Source: Mycobacteriaceae bacterium
Lineage (GTDB): Bacteria; Actinomycetota; Actinomycetes; Mycobacteriales; Mycobacteriaceae
Direction: 5' to 3'
NCBI GenBank assembly: GCA_029977845.1
Contig: JAPOKC010000001.1
Location: 105,727 to 169,726 of the forward strand
DNA: 64,000 nucleotides
Shown here: positions 10,965 to 21,102 of the stretch, one piece after another
Layout: every line of letters starts with the position of its first letter
Position numbering within the stretch: position 1 is the first letter of the stretch
Program-made: the position numbers and the translations under genes
Notes under the pieces: generated by a model
Seen by the model: the letters and a program-made list of their open reading frames with translations, nothing else
What the model was told of the DNA's origin: nothing
Databases searched by the model: none

Positions 10965-13900
10965 CGTCATCCGGTGATGAGGAGGCCGATCTCCGCCATT
11001 GGCTGGTCGATTACCTCGTCACCAACGTCGGCTGCGATCCCGAACAGATAGACGTAGTCACGCCCTTCAACGAACTCGGCGTGGGATCACGTGACGGAGT
11101 GGTGCTCGCCGGTGAACTGACGGAGCTGCTGGGGCGGACGGTATCGCCGGTCGACATCTGGCAGAACCCGACCATCGAGGGCCTTGCGCACGCGCTGACC
11201 AATCCTGACATCGACACCGCGGTGGGACTTGAGGGAAACGCAGTCGTTCTGGGCGAACCGATCGCCGTCATCGGGCTCGGATGCCGGTTCCCGGGTGACA
11301 TCAACGGCCCGGATGCGTTGTGGGACTTCATGATCCAACGCCGCTCGGCGGTGACCACGGTTCCCGACGAACGGTGGTCGGCTTTCGACGACGGATCGGC
11401 CGGGACGGCGCAGACGCTGGCTGCGACGACGCGGTGGGGATCGTTCCTCACCGATGTCGCCGGCTTCGACGCCGACTACTTCGGCATCACTCCCCGCGAG
11501 GCCGACTACATCGATCCCCAGCAGCGGCTGGCTCTTGAGGTCACAGTCGAGGCCCTCGAGCACGCCGGTATTCCCGCCGAATCGTTGCAGCGTTCGCAGA
11601 CCGGCGTGTTCATGGGCGCGTGTGTCAGCGAATACGGAGTCCTGGCATCACGTGATCTCGGGGCGATCGAGGCGTGGAACGGAACCGGCGGCGCATTGAG
11701 CATCATTGCCAACCGGCTGTCCTACTACCTGGACCTTCGTGGCCCGTCACTGACCATCGACACCGCCTGCTCATCCTCGTTGGTCGCGGTCCACCTGGCC
11801 TGTCAGAGCCTGCGCACCGGCCAGTCCGAACTGGCCATCGCCGGTGGCGTCAACCTGCTGCTGTCACCGGTGGTGACGCGCAGTTTCGATCAGGCCGGCG
11901 CGATGTCGCCGACCGGTGCCTGTCACGCGTTCGACGCGGCGGCCGACGGGTTCGTCCGCGGTGAGGGCTGCGGCGTCGTCATCCTCAAACGGCTCTCCGA
12001 TGCGCTCCGGGACGGGGACCGCGTGCTGGCGGTCGTCCAGGGATCAGCGGTCAATCAGGACGGCCGGTCCAACGGCCTGATGGCGCCCAACCCGGCCGCG
12101 CAAGCCGCCGTGCTGCGGGCCGCCTGTGCTGACGCCGGTATCGAACCGGCGGAGATCGATTACGTGGAGACCCACGGCACCGGGACCCTGCTGGGCGATC
12201 CGATCGAGGCGCGGGCACTCGGTGCGGTGTTCGGCCGCGGGCGCACACCTGAGGACGCCCTGCTGATCGGTGCGGCCAAGACCAATCTGGGTCACCTCGA
12301 GGCGGCGGCCGGTATCGCCGGTCTGATGAAGGCCACTCTGGCCGTTCACCGCGGCGAGATCCCGCCCAATCAGCACTTCGACAACCCGAATCCGCACATC
12401 CCCTTCGACGAACTCGGACTGAAGGTGCTCGACGAGACCACGAAGTGGCCTGCGACGGGGCATCCGCGCCGCGCCGGCGTCTCCTCGTTCGGTTTCGGCG
12501 GCACCAACGCGCATGTGGTGCTCGAGCAGGCGCCCGTGCCTCCGCTGCGCCTACCGGTCCCGCAGCCGGCAGTCACGACATTGGTGGTCAGCGGCAAGAG
12601 TCCTGAACGGCTGGCTGAAACCGCCTCGATGCTGGCCGACTGGATGGACGGGGTCGGCGCGCAGGTCCCACTGCCCGACGTCGCGCACACGCTCAACCAC
12701 CACCGCACCCAACATCCGACGTTCGCCACCGTTTGTGCGACCAGCCGGAACGAGGCGGTTTCCGGACTGCGCGCCCTCGCGGCCGGACAGACACCGATGG
12801 GTGTGGTGGGCCCGCACCAGGGCGCCTGCGGGCCGGGAACGGTGTTCGTCTATTCCGGTCAGGGTTCGCAGTGGCCCGGAATGGCCCGGCAATTACTCGA
12901 CGACGAGGCGGTCTTCGCCGGCGCAGTGGACGACCTGGACCCTGAATTCACTGCGCAACTGGGCTTTTCGTTGCGCGACGTTCTTGCCGACGGCGAACCG
13001 GTCGAGGGATCGGTGCGGGTGCAGTCCGTGCTGTTCGGCCTGCAACTGGCTCTGACCGCACTCTGGCGTTCCTACGGCGTCGAACCCGATGTACTGATCG
13101 GGCACTCGATGGGCGAGGTGACCGCCGCGGTGGTGTCCGGTGCGCTGACCGCCGCCGAGGGCTTGCAGGTGATCGCGGCCCGGTCCCGACTGATGGCTGA
13201 TCTGACCGACAAGGGGGCGGTGGCACTGCTGGAACTCGGCGCCGCCGGCACCGAGGAGTTGATCGCCGCCCATCCGGGGGTGACGGTCACGGTGCACTCT
13301 TCCCCGCGCCAGACCGTCGTCGCCGGCCCGACCGAGGCGGTCGAAGCCGTCATCGACGCGGCCAGGCAGCGCAACGTCTTCGCCCGCAGGGTGAACATGG
13401 AAGTGGCGTCGCATTCCGCGATGATGGATCCGATCCTCGCTGAATTGAAGGACGCACTGGCCGATCTGATGCCGGGGTATCCCGTCATTCCGGTGCTCTC
13501 CACCGTTGAGAATGCCGTTGAAGCACCACAATTCGATGCCGACCACTGGGTCGCCAATGTGCGCAACCCCGTGCGGTTCAGCGATGCGATCGCTGCGGCA
13601 GGGGAGACCAACTGCACTTTCATCGAGATCAGCCCGCATCCGATCCTCACCAAGGCGATCTCCGACACCCTCGACGATCCGGAAACTCCGAACAAACACC
13701 ACCACGCGCTGGCCACCCTGCAGCGTGACATCAGCGACAGCATCGCGTTCCACACGTCGCTGAACGCCACCTTCACGGCCCGGCCGCCGATCGGCGCGCA
13801 TCCGCCCGAACCGCATCCGGCGCTTCCGGCGACGCCATGGCACCACCGCAGGCACTGGCTCGATTTCGCTCCGGCATCGACCGCGGCCATCGGCCGTCGC

Positions 13901-15664
13901 GCCCGTCCGATCGCGGCGGCAGACAGCCCGGTGCCGGTCGACTGGCTCTACGAACCCGCGTGGCAGATCAGCCGGTTGCCTGACGGCCACGTCGTCGACG
14001 CCGGTTCGTGGCTGGTCATCGGGGACGCAGAACTCGGTTCAGAGCTGGGTTCATCTTCTGCGGCGATGAGCGATGCGGACAACGTCCTCTACGCCCCCGA
14101 GGTGGATGGATCGGCCATCGATGTCGCGTCCGCGTACCGGTTGTTCAACCAAGCGCGCCGGATCGCCAACGACCTGGCCGCGCTGCCGGCACCGCCCAAA
14201 CTCTTCTTCCTGACCCGCAATGCGCAGCCGGTCGCCGACGGAGACCGCGCCAACCCGGTCCATGCGGTGCTGTGGGGACTGGGCCGCACGCTGGCCCTCG
14301 AACACCCGGAGATCTGGGGCGCCGTCATCGATGTGGACGACTCGATGCCCGCCGTGCTCGCCGCCCGGCATATCCGCGACGAGCGTCTCGCCGCCGACGG
14401 CGAGGATCAGATCGTCTACCGGTCCGGAAACCGCTACGTGCCCCGGCTGCACCCGGCCGTCGCGGCGCCCCCGGCCGGACTGACCAAGAACAGCAGCCAG
14501 CTCGTCATCGGCGCAACCGGGCACATCGGTCCGCACCTGATCGGTCAGCTCGCCGACATGGGCGCCGGAACCATCGTCGCGGTGTCACGCAATCCGGGCG
14601 ACAAGCTCAAAGACCTTCAACACCGACTCGCCTCGACGGGCACCACGCTCGTCGAGGTGGCGGCCGATGTCACCGACCACGCGGCCATGGCGGCGCTGTT
14701 CGATCGGTTCGGCACCGACCTGCCGGCGCTGGAGGGGATCTACCTGGCCGCGTTCGCCGGTGGCCCGGTCACCTTGGCCGATATGACCGACGATGACGTC
14801 AGCACCATGTTCCGGCCGAAACTGGACGCGCTCGGCGTGCTGCACGATCTGTCGCTGAAGACCGAACTGCGCCACTTCGTGCTGTTCTCCTCGATCTCGG
14901 GCCTTCTCGGATCGCGCTGGCTGGCGCATTACACGGCCACGAGCGCCTTCCTGGACACCTTCGCCTACGCCCGGCGCAACCTCGGCCTGCCCGCCACCGT
15001 CGTCAACTGGGGGCTGTGGAAGTCCCTGTCCGACAACCAATCCGATGCCGGTCAGGTCATCTCGGACACCGGACTGCTGGCGATGCCCGACGAGAAGGCC
15101 ATCCGCGCGCTGCCGTCGGTCATGAGTGGTGATGCACCGATTCGCAGTGCGGTGGTCGACGCGGACTGGCCGCTGCTGGCCGCGGCGTACCGCACCCGCG
15201 GCGCGTTGCGAATCCTCGACGACGTGTTGCTCGCGGCCGCCGACTCCCGCGCCGCGGCACCTGAGAGTGAGTTCCGCAAGGAACTGAATGACTGTGCGCC
15301 AGAGAAGCGCGCAGACATGCTCGCCGCGCACATCATCGCGTCCGCCTCATCCGTGATGGGCCTGGCGGCAGGGGAGCGTCTCGACCCGACGGCCGGTTTC
15401 TTCCAGCTCGGGATGGATTCACTGATGAGTGTCACACTGCAACGCAACCTCAGCGCAAGCCTCGGGATGGAGCTCCCGGCGGCCCTGATCTTCGAGTATC
15501 CGACGGTGTCATCGCTGACCGAAGCGCTGTGTGAACGGCTCGGCATCGACGAGGCCCCGACCGAGGGTGGCACTGCCCGATCAGGACTCGCCTCCCGGGC
15601 GCAGCAGCGCGCCAAGGCGCGGCAGGGCGCCGCCGCGAGCAGGAGGAAAGGAAACGTGGTGTGA
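10961..15664 (+). CDS. PpsA-like type I polyketide synthase (ACP-KS-AT-KR-ACP)
   Basis: This is a modular PKS of 1567 residues that should accept the ligase-loaded acyl chain and add one ketide, reducing it to a hydroxyl. Domains: N-terminal ACP (about 10-85, Ser43 in GVGSRDGV), KS (Cys270 in DTACSSS), AT (Ser716 in GHSMGE; VASH motif downstream), a structural pseudo-KR stretch, KR (GATGHIGPHL nucleotide site, Tyr1324 in HYTATSAFLD), C-terminal ACP (Ser1487 in LGMDSLMSV). There are no DH or ER domains. The N-terminal ACP, with the sequence ADLRHWLVDYLVTN, is the hallmark of PpsA, the first DIM synthase. It is shorter than PpsA of M. tuberculosis (about 1876) and nearer PpsB in length. It overlaps both neighbours by 4 bases. 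Confidence 0.92.
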   Translation: MTSSGDEEADLRHWLVDYLVTNVGCDPEQIDVVTPFNELGVGSRDGVVLAGELTELLGRTVSPVDIWQNPTIEGLAHALTNPDIDTAVGLEGNAVVLGEPIAVIGLGCRFPGDINGPDALWDFMIQRRSAVTTVPDERWSAFDDGSAGTAQTLAATTRWGSFLTDVAGFDADYFGITPREADYIDPQQRLALEVTVEALEHAGIPAESLQRSQTGVFMGACVSEYGVLASRDLGAIEAWNGTGGALSIIANRLSYYLDLRGPSLTIDTACSSSLVAVHLACQSLRTGQSELAIAGGVNLLLSPVVTRSFDQAGAMSPTGACHAFDAAADGFVRGEGCGVVILKRLSDALRDGDRVLAVVQGSAVNQDGRSNGLMAPNPAAQAAVLRAACADAGIEPAEIDYVETHGTGTLLGDPIEARALGAVFGRGRTPEDALLIGAAKTNLGHLEAAAGIAGLMKATLAVHRGEIPPNQHFDNPNPHIPFDELGLKVLDETTKWPATGHPRRAGVSSFGFGGTNAHVVLEQAPVPPLRLPVPQPAVTTLVVSGKSPERLAETASMLADWMDGVGAQVPLPDVAHTLNHHRTQHPTFATVCATSRNEAVSGLRALAAGQTPMGVVGPHQGACGPGTVFVYSGQGSQWPGMARQLLDDEAVFAGAVDDLDPEFTAQLGFSLRDVLADGEPVEGSVRVQSVLFGLQLALTALWRSYGVEPDVLIGHSMGEVTAAVVSGALTAAEGLQVIAARSRLMADLTDKGAVALLELGAAGTEELIAAHPGVTVTVHSSPRQTVVAGPTEAVEAVIDAARQRNVFARRVNMEVASHSAMMDPILAELKDALADLMPGYPVIPVLSTVENAVEAPQFDADHWVANVRNPVRFSDAIAAAGETNCTFIEISPHPILTKAISDTLDDPETPNKHHHALATLQRDISDSIAFHTSLNATFTARPPIGAHPPEPHPALPATPWHHRRHWLDFAPASTAAIGRRARPIAAADSPVPVDWLYEPAWQISRLPDGHVVDAGSWLVIGDAELGSELGSSSAAMSDADNVLYAPEVDGSAIDVASAYRLFNQARRIANDLAALPAPPKLFFLTRNAQPVADGDRANPVHAVLWGLGRTLALEHPEIWGAVIDVDDSMPAVLAARHIRDERLAADGEDQIVYRSGNRYVPRLHPAVAAPPAGLTKNSSQLVIGATGHIGPHLIGQLADMGAGTIVAVSRNPGDKLKDLQHRLASTGTTLVEVAADVTDHAAMAALFDRFGTDLPALEGIYLAAFAGGPVTLADMTDDDVSTMFRPKLDALGVLHDLSLKTELRHFVLFSSISGLLGSRWLAHYTATSAFLDTFAYARRNLGLPATVVNWGLWKSLSDNQSDAGQVISDTGLLAMPDEKAIRALPSVMSGDAPIRSAVVDADWPLLAAAYRTRGALRILDDVLLAAADSRAAAPESEFRKELNDCAPEKRADMLAAHIIASASSVMGLAAGERLDPTAGFFQLGMDSLMSVTLQRNLSASLGMELPAALIFEYPTVSSLTEALCERLGIDEAPTEGGTARSGLASRAQQRAKARQGAAASRRKGNVV

Positions 15665-18600
15665 GCGCCGATCAATCCGACCTCGATGGGATCGCGGTCA
15701 TCGGAATGGCCGGCCGGTTTCCCGGTGCGGACTCGGTGGGGGAGTTCTGGGAGAACCTCTGCAGTGGTAAGGAATCCATCGCGACGCTCTCCGAGGAGGA
15801 ACTCACCGCCGCCGGCGTGAGCGCCGCGACACTCGCCGATCCCACCTATGTCCGGCGGGCGGCACTGCTGAACGGCATCGACGAGTTCGACCCGGAATAC
15901 TTCGGAATGAATCCGTACACCGCCCGCATGATGGATCCCCAACAGCGGTTGTTCCTTCAGACCGCGTGGCATGCGCTGGAGGATTCCGGCTACGACCCCG
16001 CCGGTTATGACGGATCGATCGGTGTCTTCGCCAGCAGCACCGCAAGCGGATACCTGATGGACAATCTGATGTCCCATCGGGATACCAAAAAGCTTGTGAG
16101 CGAGGGCATTACTGTCGAGATGTTCAATCTCGTCCTGCTCAACGACAAGGATCACCTCGCGACCCGGGTGTCGCACGAGCTGAATCTGCGCGGTCCCAGC
16201 CTTTCGGTGCAGACCGCCTGCTCGTCATCGTTGGTCGCCGTACACCTCGCCTGCCAGAGCCTGCTCTCCGGTGAGTGCGACATGGCACTGACCGGTGCCG
16301 CAGCGATCCGGGTGCCGCACCATGTCGGCTACACCTACGAACCCGGTGCCATGGTCTCACCGTCGGGACATTGCCGGCCGTTCGATGTCAATTCCGACGG
16401 CACGATCTTCGGCAGCGGAGTCGCGGCGCTGATCCTCAAACCGCTGCAGGCCGCACTTGACGACGGCGATCGCATTCACGCCGTGATCCGTGGTTCGGCC
16501 ATCAACAACGACGGCGCACTGAAGATGACCTACGCCGCGCCCGCCGTCGCCGGCCAGGCCGAGGTCATCGCCGAGGCGCAGGCGGTCGCAGATGTCGACC
16601 CCGCCACCATCGGATACGTCGAGACGCACGGCACCGGCACACCGCTGGGTGACCCGATCGAGATCGAAGCGCTGCGGCAGGCGTTTGAGGCATCGGGGAC
16701 CGAGCGGGCGGCGCCGTGCGTGCTGGGTTCGGTGAAGTCCAACATCGGCCACCTCGACGCCGCCTCCGGCGTGGCAGGACTGGTCAAGACCATCCTGTGC
16801 CTGAAGAACAAGGCGATTCCGGCGACGGTGCATTACACCGCCCCCAACCCGGAACTGCATCTGGAGAACACCCCGTTCGTCGTGGCCAAAGCGCTCACGC
16901 CGTGGGAGTCCGACGGCCCGCGTCGCGCCGGTGTCAGCTCCTTCGGCGTCGGCGGCACCAACGCACACGTCATCGTCGAGGAAGCGCCGGGCACACCTGC
17001 AACCCGGTCGGCGCCGGGCGGTCCTCAGGTGTTGCTGTTGTCGGCCCGGACGGCGGAGTCCGTCGCGGATGCCCGGACGGAACTGGCAGCCGAACTCGCC
17101 CGCAATGACGGCCTGGCACTCCCGGACGTGGCGTTCACGCTGGCGGGCCGTCGGGCGCACGAGGTGCGGGCGGCCGCGGTCGTGGCGGATCGGGAGGATG
17201 CGTGTGCCGTCCTGGCGGCCGGAGCGCACGACGGCGCCGAGAACGACAAGGTCTGGGTCGGCCGTGGTGCGACCGGTCCGGCACAGGTGGCGTTCCTGTT
17301 CCCGGGCCAGGGTTCCCAACATGTAGGTATGGCCAGCGGCCTGTACGACTCCGAACCGGTCTTCCGGGAGATCTTCGATCAGTGTGCGGCCGGATTCGCC
17401 GAGCACCTTGGTATCGATCTGAAGGCCGAAGTCTTCGAGGGGTCGGGTCTGGAGTCCACCGATCTGGCGCAGCCGGCGCTGTTCGCGGTGGAATACGCAC
17501 TCGCGCGACTGGCGATGTCCTATGGCGTCACACCGACCGCGCTCGCGGGCCACAGCATCGGCGAACTCGTGGCCGCCGCCGTGGCGGGGGTGTTCGACCT
17601 CGACACCGCGATCAAGGTCGTCGCTGCGCGGGCGAAGCTGATGCATGCGGCACCGGCGGGCGCCATGGTGGCGGTGGCGGCGGGTCCCGACGACATCGCC
17701 GCCCACCTCGACGGTGCGGTCGATCTCGCTGCCGTCAACGAGTACGGCAGTTGTGTCCTCGCCGGCCCGGAGCAGGCGATCCGCGATGTCACCAACCGTC
17801 TGGCCGGCTCAGGTATCGTCGCGCGCCGGGTCCGCACGTCACACGGGTTCCACTCGCAGGCGATGGACTCGGTGCTGGAGCCGTTCAGCCAATTCCTCTC
17901 CGGACTCACCCTGCGCGCCCCGCAGATCCCGATGCTGTCGAACGTCACCGGGACGTGGATGACCGATGATGAGGCGACCGATCCGAATCGGTGGGCCCGG
18001 CACATCCGGTCCACGGTGCGGTTCGCCGACGAACTGCAGACCCTGCTCACCGACCCGGATCGTGTGATCGTCGAGGTCGGACCAGGTGGCAGCCTCACCG
18101 GTTCCGCGGTGCGGATGCCGGGATGGTCCGACACCCACCGGGCCGTCCGCCTGATGCGCCATCCCGTGCAGACGCGTGACGACCGCGACGCCTTCCTGCT
18201 GGGCCTTGGACAGCTGTGGGCCGCCGGAGCCGGCGTGGACTGGGCCAGGCTCTATGGTGAGCATCCGCAGCGGGTCACCATTCCTGGCTATGCCTTTGCG
18301 CGGCAACGGTATTGGATCGATCCCGACAACAGCGCCGTTCGCCGGCCGATGGGCTCCGGTGCGGCAGCCGCCACCGATACCCAGCAGACTGCCGGGCAGT
18401 CCTTCCCGACGGCCGACGCACGAACCCAGATGCACTCCACATTGCACCGGATATGGTCGCAGTGTCTCGGTGTGGAAGCCGTCGCACCCGGCGACAACTT
18501 CTTCGAGATCGGTGGCGATTCGCTGGTGGCAATCGGCGTCGCGATGACCGCATCGCATGAAGGCGTCGAACTCACGCCGCAGGATCTCTATGACAATCCG

Positions 18601-20088
18601 ACGCTTTCGGCACTTACCGAGGCCCTGGTGGCCCGGCATGCCGCCGGCGGTCTGGCAAGTCAGGACACCGGCGAGCTGAATCCGGCTGTGCCGCCCAACA
18701 TCCTGCGATTCCTCGACGGAGGTCTGGCCGAGCCGGGAAGGTGGCGGGTTCCCCTGGTCCTGCGCATCGATTCGACCGTCGGCGCCGCTGACGTCGAAGC
18801 GGTGATGACCGCGGTGATCAACCATCACGACGCGCTGCGGATGCGGGTGGTCAACCGAGCGGGGCTGTGGGAACAGCAGATCAGTGAGCCGGCCGATTTC
18901 GCGGATCTCGCCCATCAGACGCTGCCGGAGGCGGCCGCAGCACAATCGCCTGAGGAACGCAACGCACTGCGCGCCATCATCTCCGACACCATCGCCGCAC
19001 AGGATCTCGACAGTGTGCCGCTGACGGCGACCTACGTGGTCGACGGTCACGGGGCCCCGCGATTCCTGGTGCTCACCGTGCACGCCATGATCGACGACCT
19101 CACCTCGCGGGAGGTTCTGGTCACCGATCTGCTGACGGCCTTCGGTCAGCGGCTGGCCGGTGAGGACATCGCCCTGGAACCGGCGACGACGAGTTGGCGG
19201 GACTGGTCGCAGCGCTGCGCGGCACTGGCCGCACACCCGGCGGTTCTCGACGAACGCGGGTACTGGATCGGTAACGCCACGAACGCGACGGTTCGAGTGT
19301 CCGGTACCGATACTGCCGGGGCGCCGGGAGCCGGCGACCTCAAGCGACTGCCCACCGCGCTGAACTCGGAGCAGACCTCGCAGGTCGACAACGCGCGCCG
19401 GGTGCTTCAGGCTTCGACCGAGGAGATCCTGCTGGCGGCGCTGGCCCGCACGCTGGCGGCCACCGTCGGCGAGGGAGTGACGAGCGTGGACCTCACCGGT
19501 GCGGGCCGTTCGGTGCTGCGCCCCGATGTCGATTTCCACCGGACCATCGGGTGGTTCTCCACCGTCTATCCGGTGCCGCTGCCCTGTGCGGCGCCCGGGG
19601 CCACCGCTGCGGCCCAGCTGATAGACGAGGTCAGCCGGGCCGTCAAGGGTGTGCCGCACCACGGGATCGGTTATGGGCTGCTGCGCTATCTGCATGCGCC
19701 GACCGCGGCGTTGCTCGGGTCGACCGGCCGGTCGGAATTCCTGCTCTCCTATCTCGGCATGATGCCGGAGTGGCAGCCCAGTGATGCCGCCGTCCAATTC
19801 GACGGCGACAGCGAACTCACGGTCCGTGAAACCCTCCCGGGCCTGGGTCATCCGGTCGAATTGCGCACCTACCGGCACGGCGGCCTGCTACACATCGACT
19901 GGTGGTACGACGGCCGGCGGGTTCCCGCCGACAAGATCGAGAGTCTGGCCGAGGAGCTGCCGGGCATGCTGATCGCATTGATCGACGAAGCCGTCTCGGG
20001 CGGCGTCGAGGATGACGAGAGTGAGGCTGACGATGAAGCAATGGCGCTGGTGGATCTGTCGGCCGCGGTATTCGACGACGACGAGTAG
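15661..20088 (+). CDS. ppsE: PpsE-like type I polyketide synthase (KS-AT-ACP-condensation domain)
   Basis: This protein resembles PpsE, the last synthase of the DIM line, over its full 1475 residues (about 1488 in M. tuberculosis). Domains: KS (Cys187 in QTACSSS), AT (Ser632 in GHSIGE; malonyl-type HGFHS motif), ACP (Ser954 in IGGDSLVAIG), and a C-terminal condensation-like domain (about 1015-1440) with His1141 and Asp1145 in HAMIDD. No reducing domain is present, so its extension should leave a beta-keto group. The GTG start at 15661 overlaps the previous stop (GTGA) and follows a strong aggaggaaagg. Without PpsB, PpsC or PpsD it presumably takes the chain directly from the PpsA-like protein. 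No docking evidence can be read from sequence. Confidence 0.92.
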   Translation: MSADQSDLDGIAVIGMAGRFPGADSVGEFWENLCSGKESIATLSEEELTAAGVSAATLADPTYVRRAALLNGIDEFDPEYFGMNPYTARMMDPQQRLFLQTAWHALEDSGYDPAGYDGSIGVFASSTASGYLMDNLMSHRDTKKLVSEGITVEMFNLVLLNDKDHLATRVSHELNLRGPSLSVQTACSSSLVAVHLACQSLLSGECDMALTGAAAIRVPHHVGYTYEPGAMVSPSGHCRPFDVNSDGTIFGSGVAALILKPLQAALDDGDRIHAVIRGSAINNDGALKMTYAAPAVAGQAEVIAEAQAVADVDPATIGYVETHGTGTPLGDPIEIEALRQAFEASGTERAAPCVLGSVKSNIGHLDAASGVAGLVKTILCLKNKAIPATVHYTAPNPELHLENTPFVVAKALTPWESDGPRRAGVSSFGVGGTNAHVIVEEAPGTPATRSAPGGPQVLLLSARTAESVADARTELAAELARNDGLALPDVAFTLAGRRAHEVRAAAVVADREDACAVLAAGAHDGAENDKVWVGRGATGPAQVAFLFPGQGSQHVGMASGLYDSEPVFREIFDQCAAGFAEHLGIDLKAEVFEGSGLESTDLAQPALFAVEYALARLAMSYGVTPTALAGHSIGELVAAAVAGVFDLDTAIKVVAARAKLMHAAPAGAMVAVAAGPDDIAAHLDGAVDLAAVNEYGSCVLAGPEQAIRDVTNRLAGSGIVARRVRTSHGFHSQAMDSVLEPFSQFLSGLTLRAPQIPMLSNVTGTWMTDDEATDPNRWARHIRSTVRFADELQTLLTDPDRVIVEVGPGGSLTGSAVRMPGWSDTHRAVRLMRHPVQTRDDRDAFLLGLGQLWAAGAGVDWARLYGEHPQRVTIPGYAFARQRYWIDPDNSAVRRPMGSGAAAATDTQQTAGQSFPTADARTQMHSTLHRIWSQCLGVEAVAPGDNFFEIGGDSLVAIGVAMTASHEGVELTPQDLYDNPTLSALTEALVARHAAGGLASQDTGELNPAVPPNILRFLDGGLAEPGRWRVPLVLRIDSTVGAADVEAVMTAVINHHDALRMRVVNRAGLWEQQISEPADFADLAHQTLPEAAAAQSPEERNALRAIISDTIAAQDLDSVPLTATYVVDGHGAPRFLVLTVHAMIDDLTSREVLVTDLLTAFGQRLAGEDIALEPATTSWRDWSQRCAALAAHPAVLDERGYWIGNATNATVRVSGTDTAGAPGAGDLKRLPTALNSEQTSQVDNARRVLQASTEEILLAALARTLAATVGEGVTSVDLTGAGRSVLRPDVDFHRTIGWFSTVYPVPLPCAAPGATAAAQLIDEVSRAVKGVPHHGIGYGLLRYLHAPTAALLGSTGRSEFLLSYLGMMPEWQPSDAAVQFDGDSELTVRETLPGLGHPVELRTYRHGGLLHIDWWYDGRRVPADKIESLAEELPGMLIALIDEAVSGGVEDDESEADDEAMALVDLSAAVFDDDE

Positions 20089-20100
20089 GTAGCGGCAACT

Positions 20101-21102
20101 GTGTCAGATCACGGTGATCACGGCGTCGCGGTCGAGGGCATCGGCAAGTCGTTCGGTTCCGTTGACGCTCTGCGTGACATCTCCTTTCACGTCGGTCGCG
20201 GTGAGGTCGTCGCTCTGCTGGGTCCCAACGGGGCCGGTAAGACAACCACTGTCGAGATCCTCTCGACGCTGACGAAACCGGACCGGGGTCGGGCCAGGGT
20301 GGCCGGTCATGATGTCGTCACCGAGCCGGGGATGGTCCGGCGCTCGATCATGCTGACCGGCCAGCACGTCGCTCTCGACGACATGCTCACCGGTTACGAG
20401 AACCTGGTGATGTTCGGCCGCCTGCAGGGCTTGCCCAAATCGGCCGCCCGCGGGCGGGCCCGGGAACTGCTTCGGGAATTCGACCTCGAGCGTGCCGCGC
20501 AGCGCAGGGTCAGCACCTACTCCGGCGGTATGCGCCGCCGCGTCGACATCGCGTGTGGGCTGGTGGTCCGGCCCGAGGTCGTCTTCCTCGACGAGCCGAC
20601 CACCGGTTTGGACCCGCGCAGTCGGCAGGCCATCTGGGATCTGGTCACCACGTTCAAGTCGGCCGGTATCGCGACCCTGCTGACCACCCAGTACCTGGAG
20701 GAGGCCGACGCGCTGAGCGACCGGATCGTCGTCATCGACCGCGGCACCATCGTCGCCCAGGGAACCGCCGATGATCTGAAGAAGCGCACCGGTGGGACGG
20801 TGTGCGAGATCGTGCCGAGTGACCCCTCCGACATCGGCGCGCTGGCAGACGCATTGGGTGAACTGCTGCCCGCGACCAGTCGGGCGGCGCTCAGCACGGA
20901 ATCGGACCGGATTCACATTCCCGCGCCGGACGGTCCGGGCACCCTCAGCGAAGCATTGTCGAGATTGAATGCGGCCGGTATCGAACTCGATGACATCGGG
21001 TTGCGTAAGCCTTCACTGGACGACGTGTTCCTGGCGCTGACCGGTGCGGCAGCCGGCGAGGCGCTGACCGTGCCGATGAACGCCGCCGGAGTCTCTTCGT
21101 GA
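20101..21102 (+). CDS. drrA: DrrA-like daunorubicin-type ABC transporter ATP-binding protein
   Basis: This is the ATPase of an ABC exporter, resembling DrrA of the DIM export system. It has 333 residues. Walker A GPNGAGKTT, a signature YSGGM, Walker B VVFLDEPTTGLDP and the switch histidine position replaced by Gln in TTQYLEEAD (typical of the DrrA class) are visible. The C-terminal 100 residues match the DrrA-type extension ending in LDDVFLALTG. The start is GTG at 20101, 12 bases after the PKS stop, with gtaggtag before it. It overlaps the downstream permease gene by 4 bases. It is likely to work with the next two proteins at the cytoplasmic membrane to export the lipid made by this locus. 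Confidence 0.92.
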   Translation: MSDHGDHGVAVEGIGKSFGSVDALRDISFHVGRGEVVALLGPNGAGKTTTVEILSTLTKPDRGRARVAGHDVVTEPGMVRRSIMLTGQHVALDDMLTGYENLVMFGRLQGLPKSAARGRARELLREFDLERAAQRRVSTYSGGMRRRVDIACGLVVRPEVVFLDEPTTGLDPRSRQAIWDLVTTFKSAGIATLLTTQYLEEADALSDRIVVIDRGTIVAQGTADDLKKRTGGTVCEIVPSDPSDIGALADALGELLPATSRAALSTESDRIHIPAPDGPGTLSEALSRLNAAGIELDDIGLRKPSLDDVFLALTGAAAGEALTVPMNAAGVSS

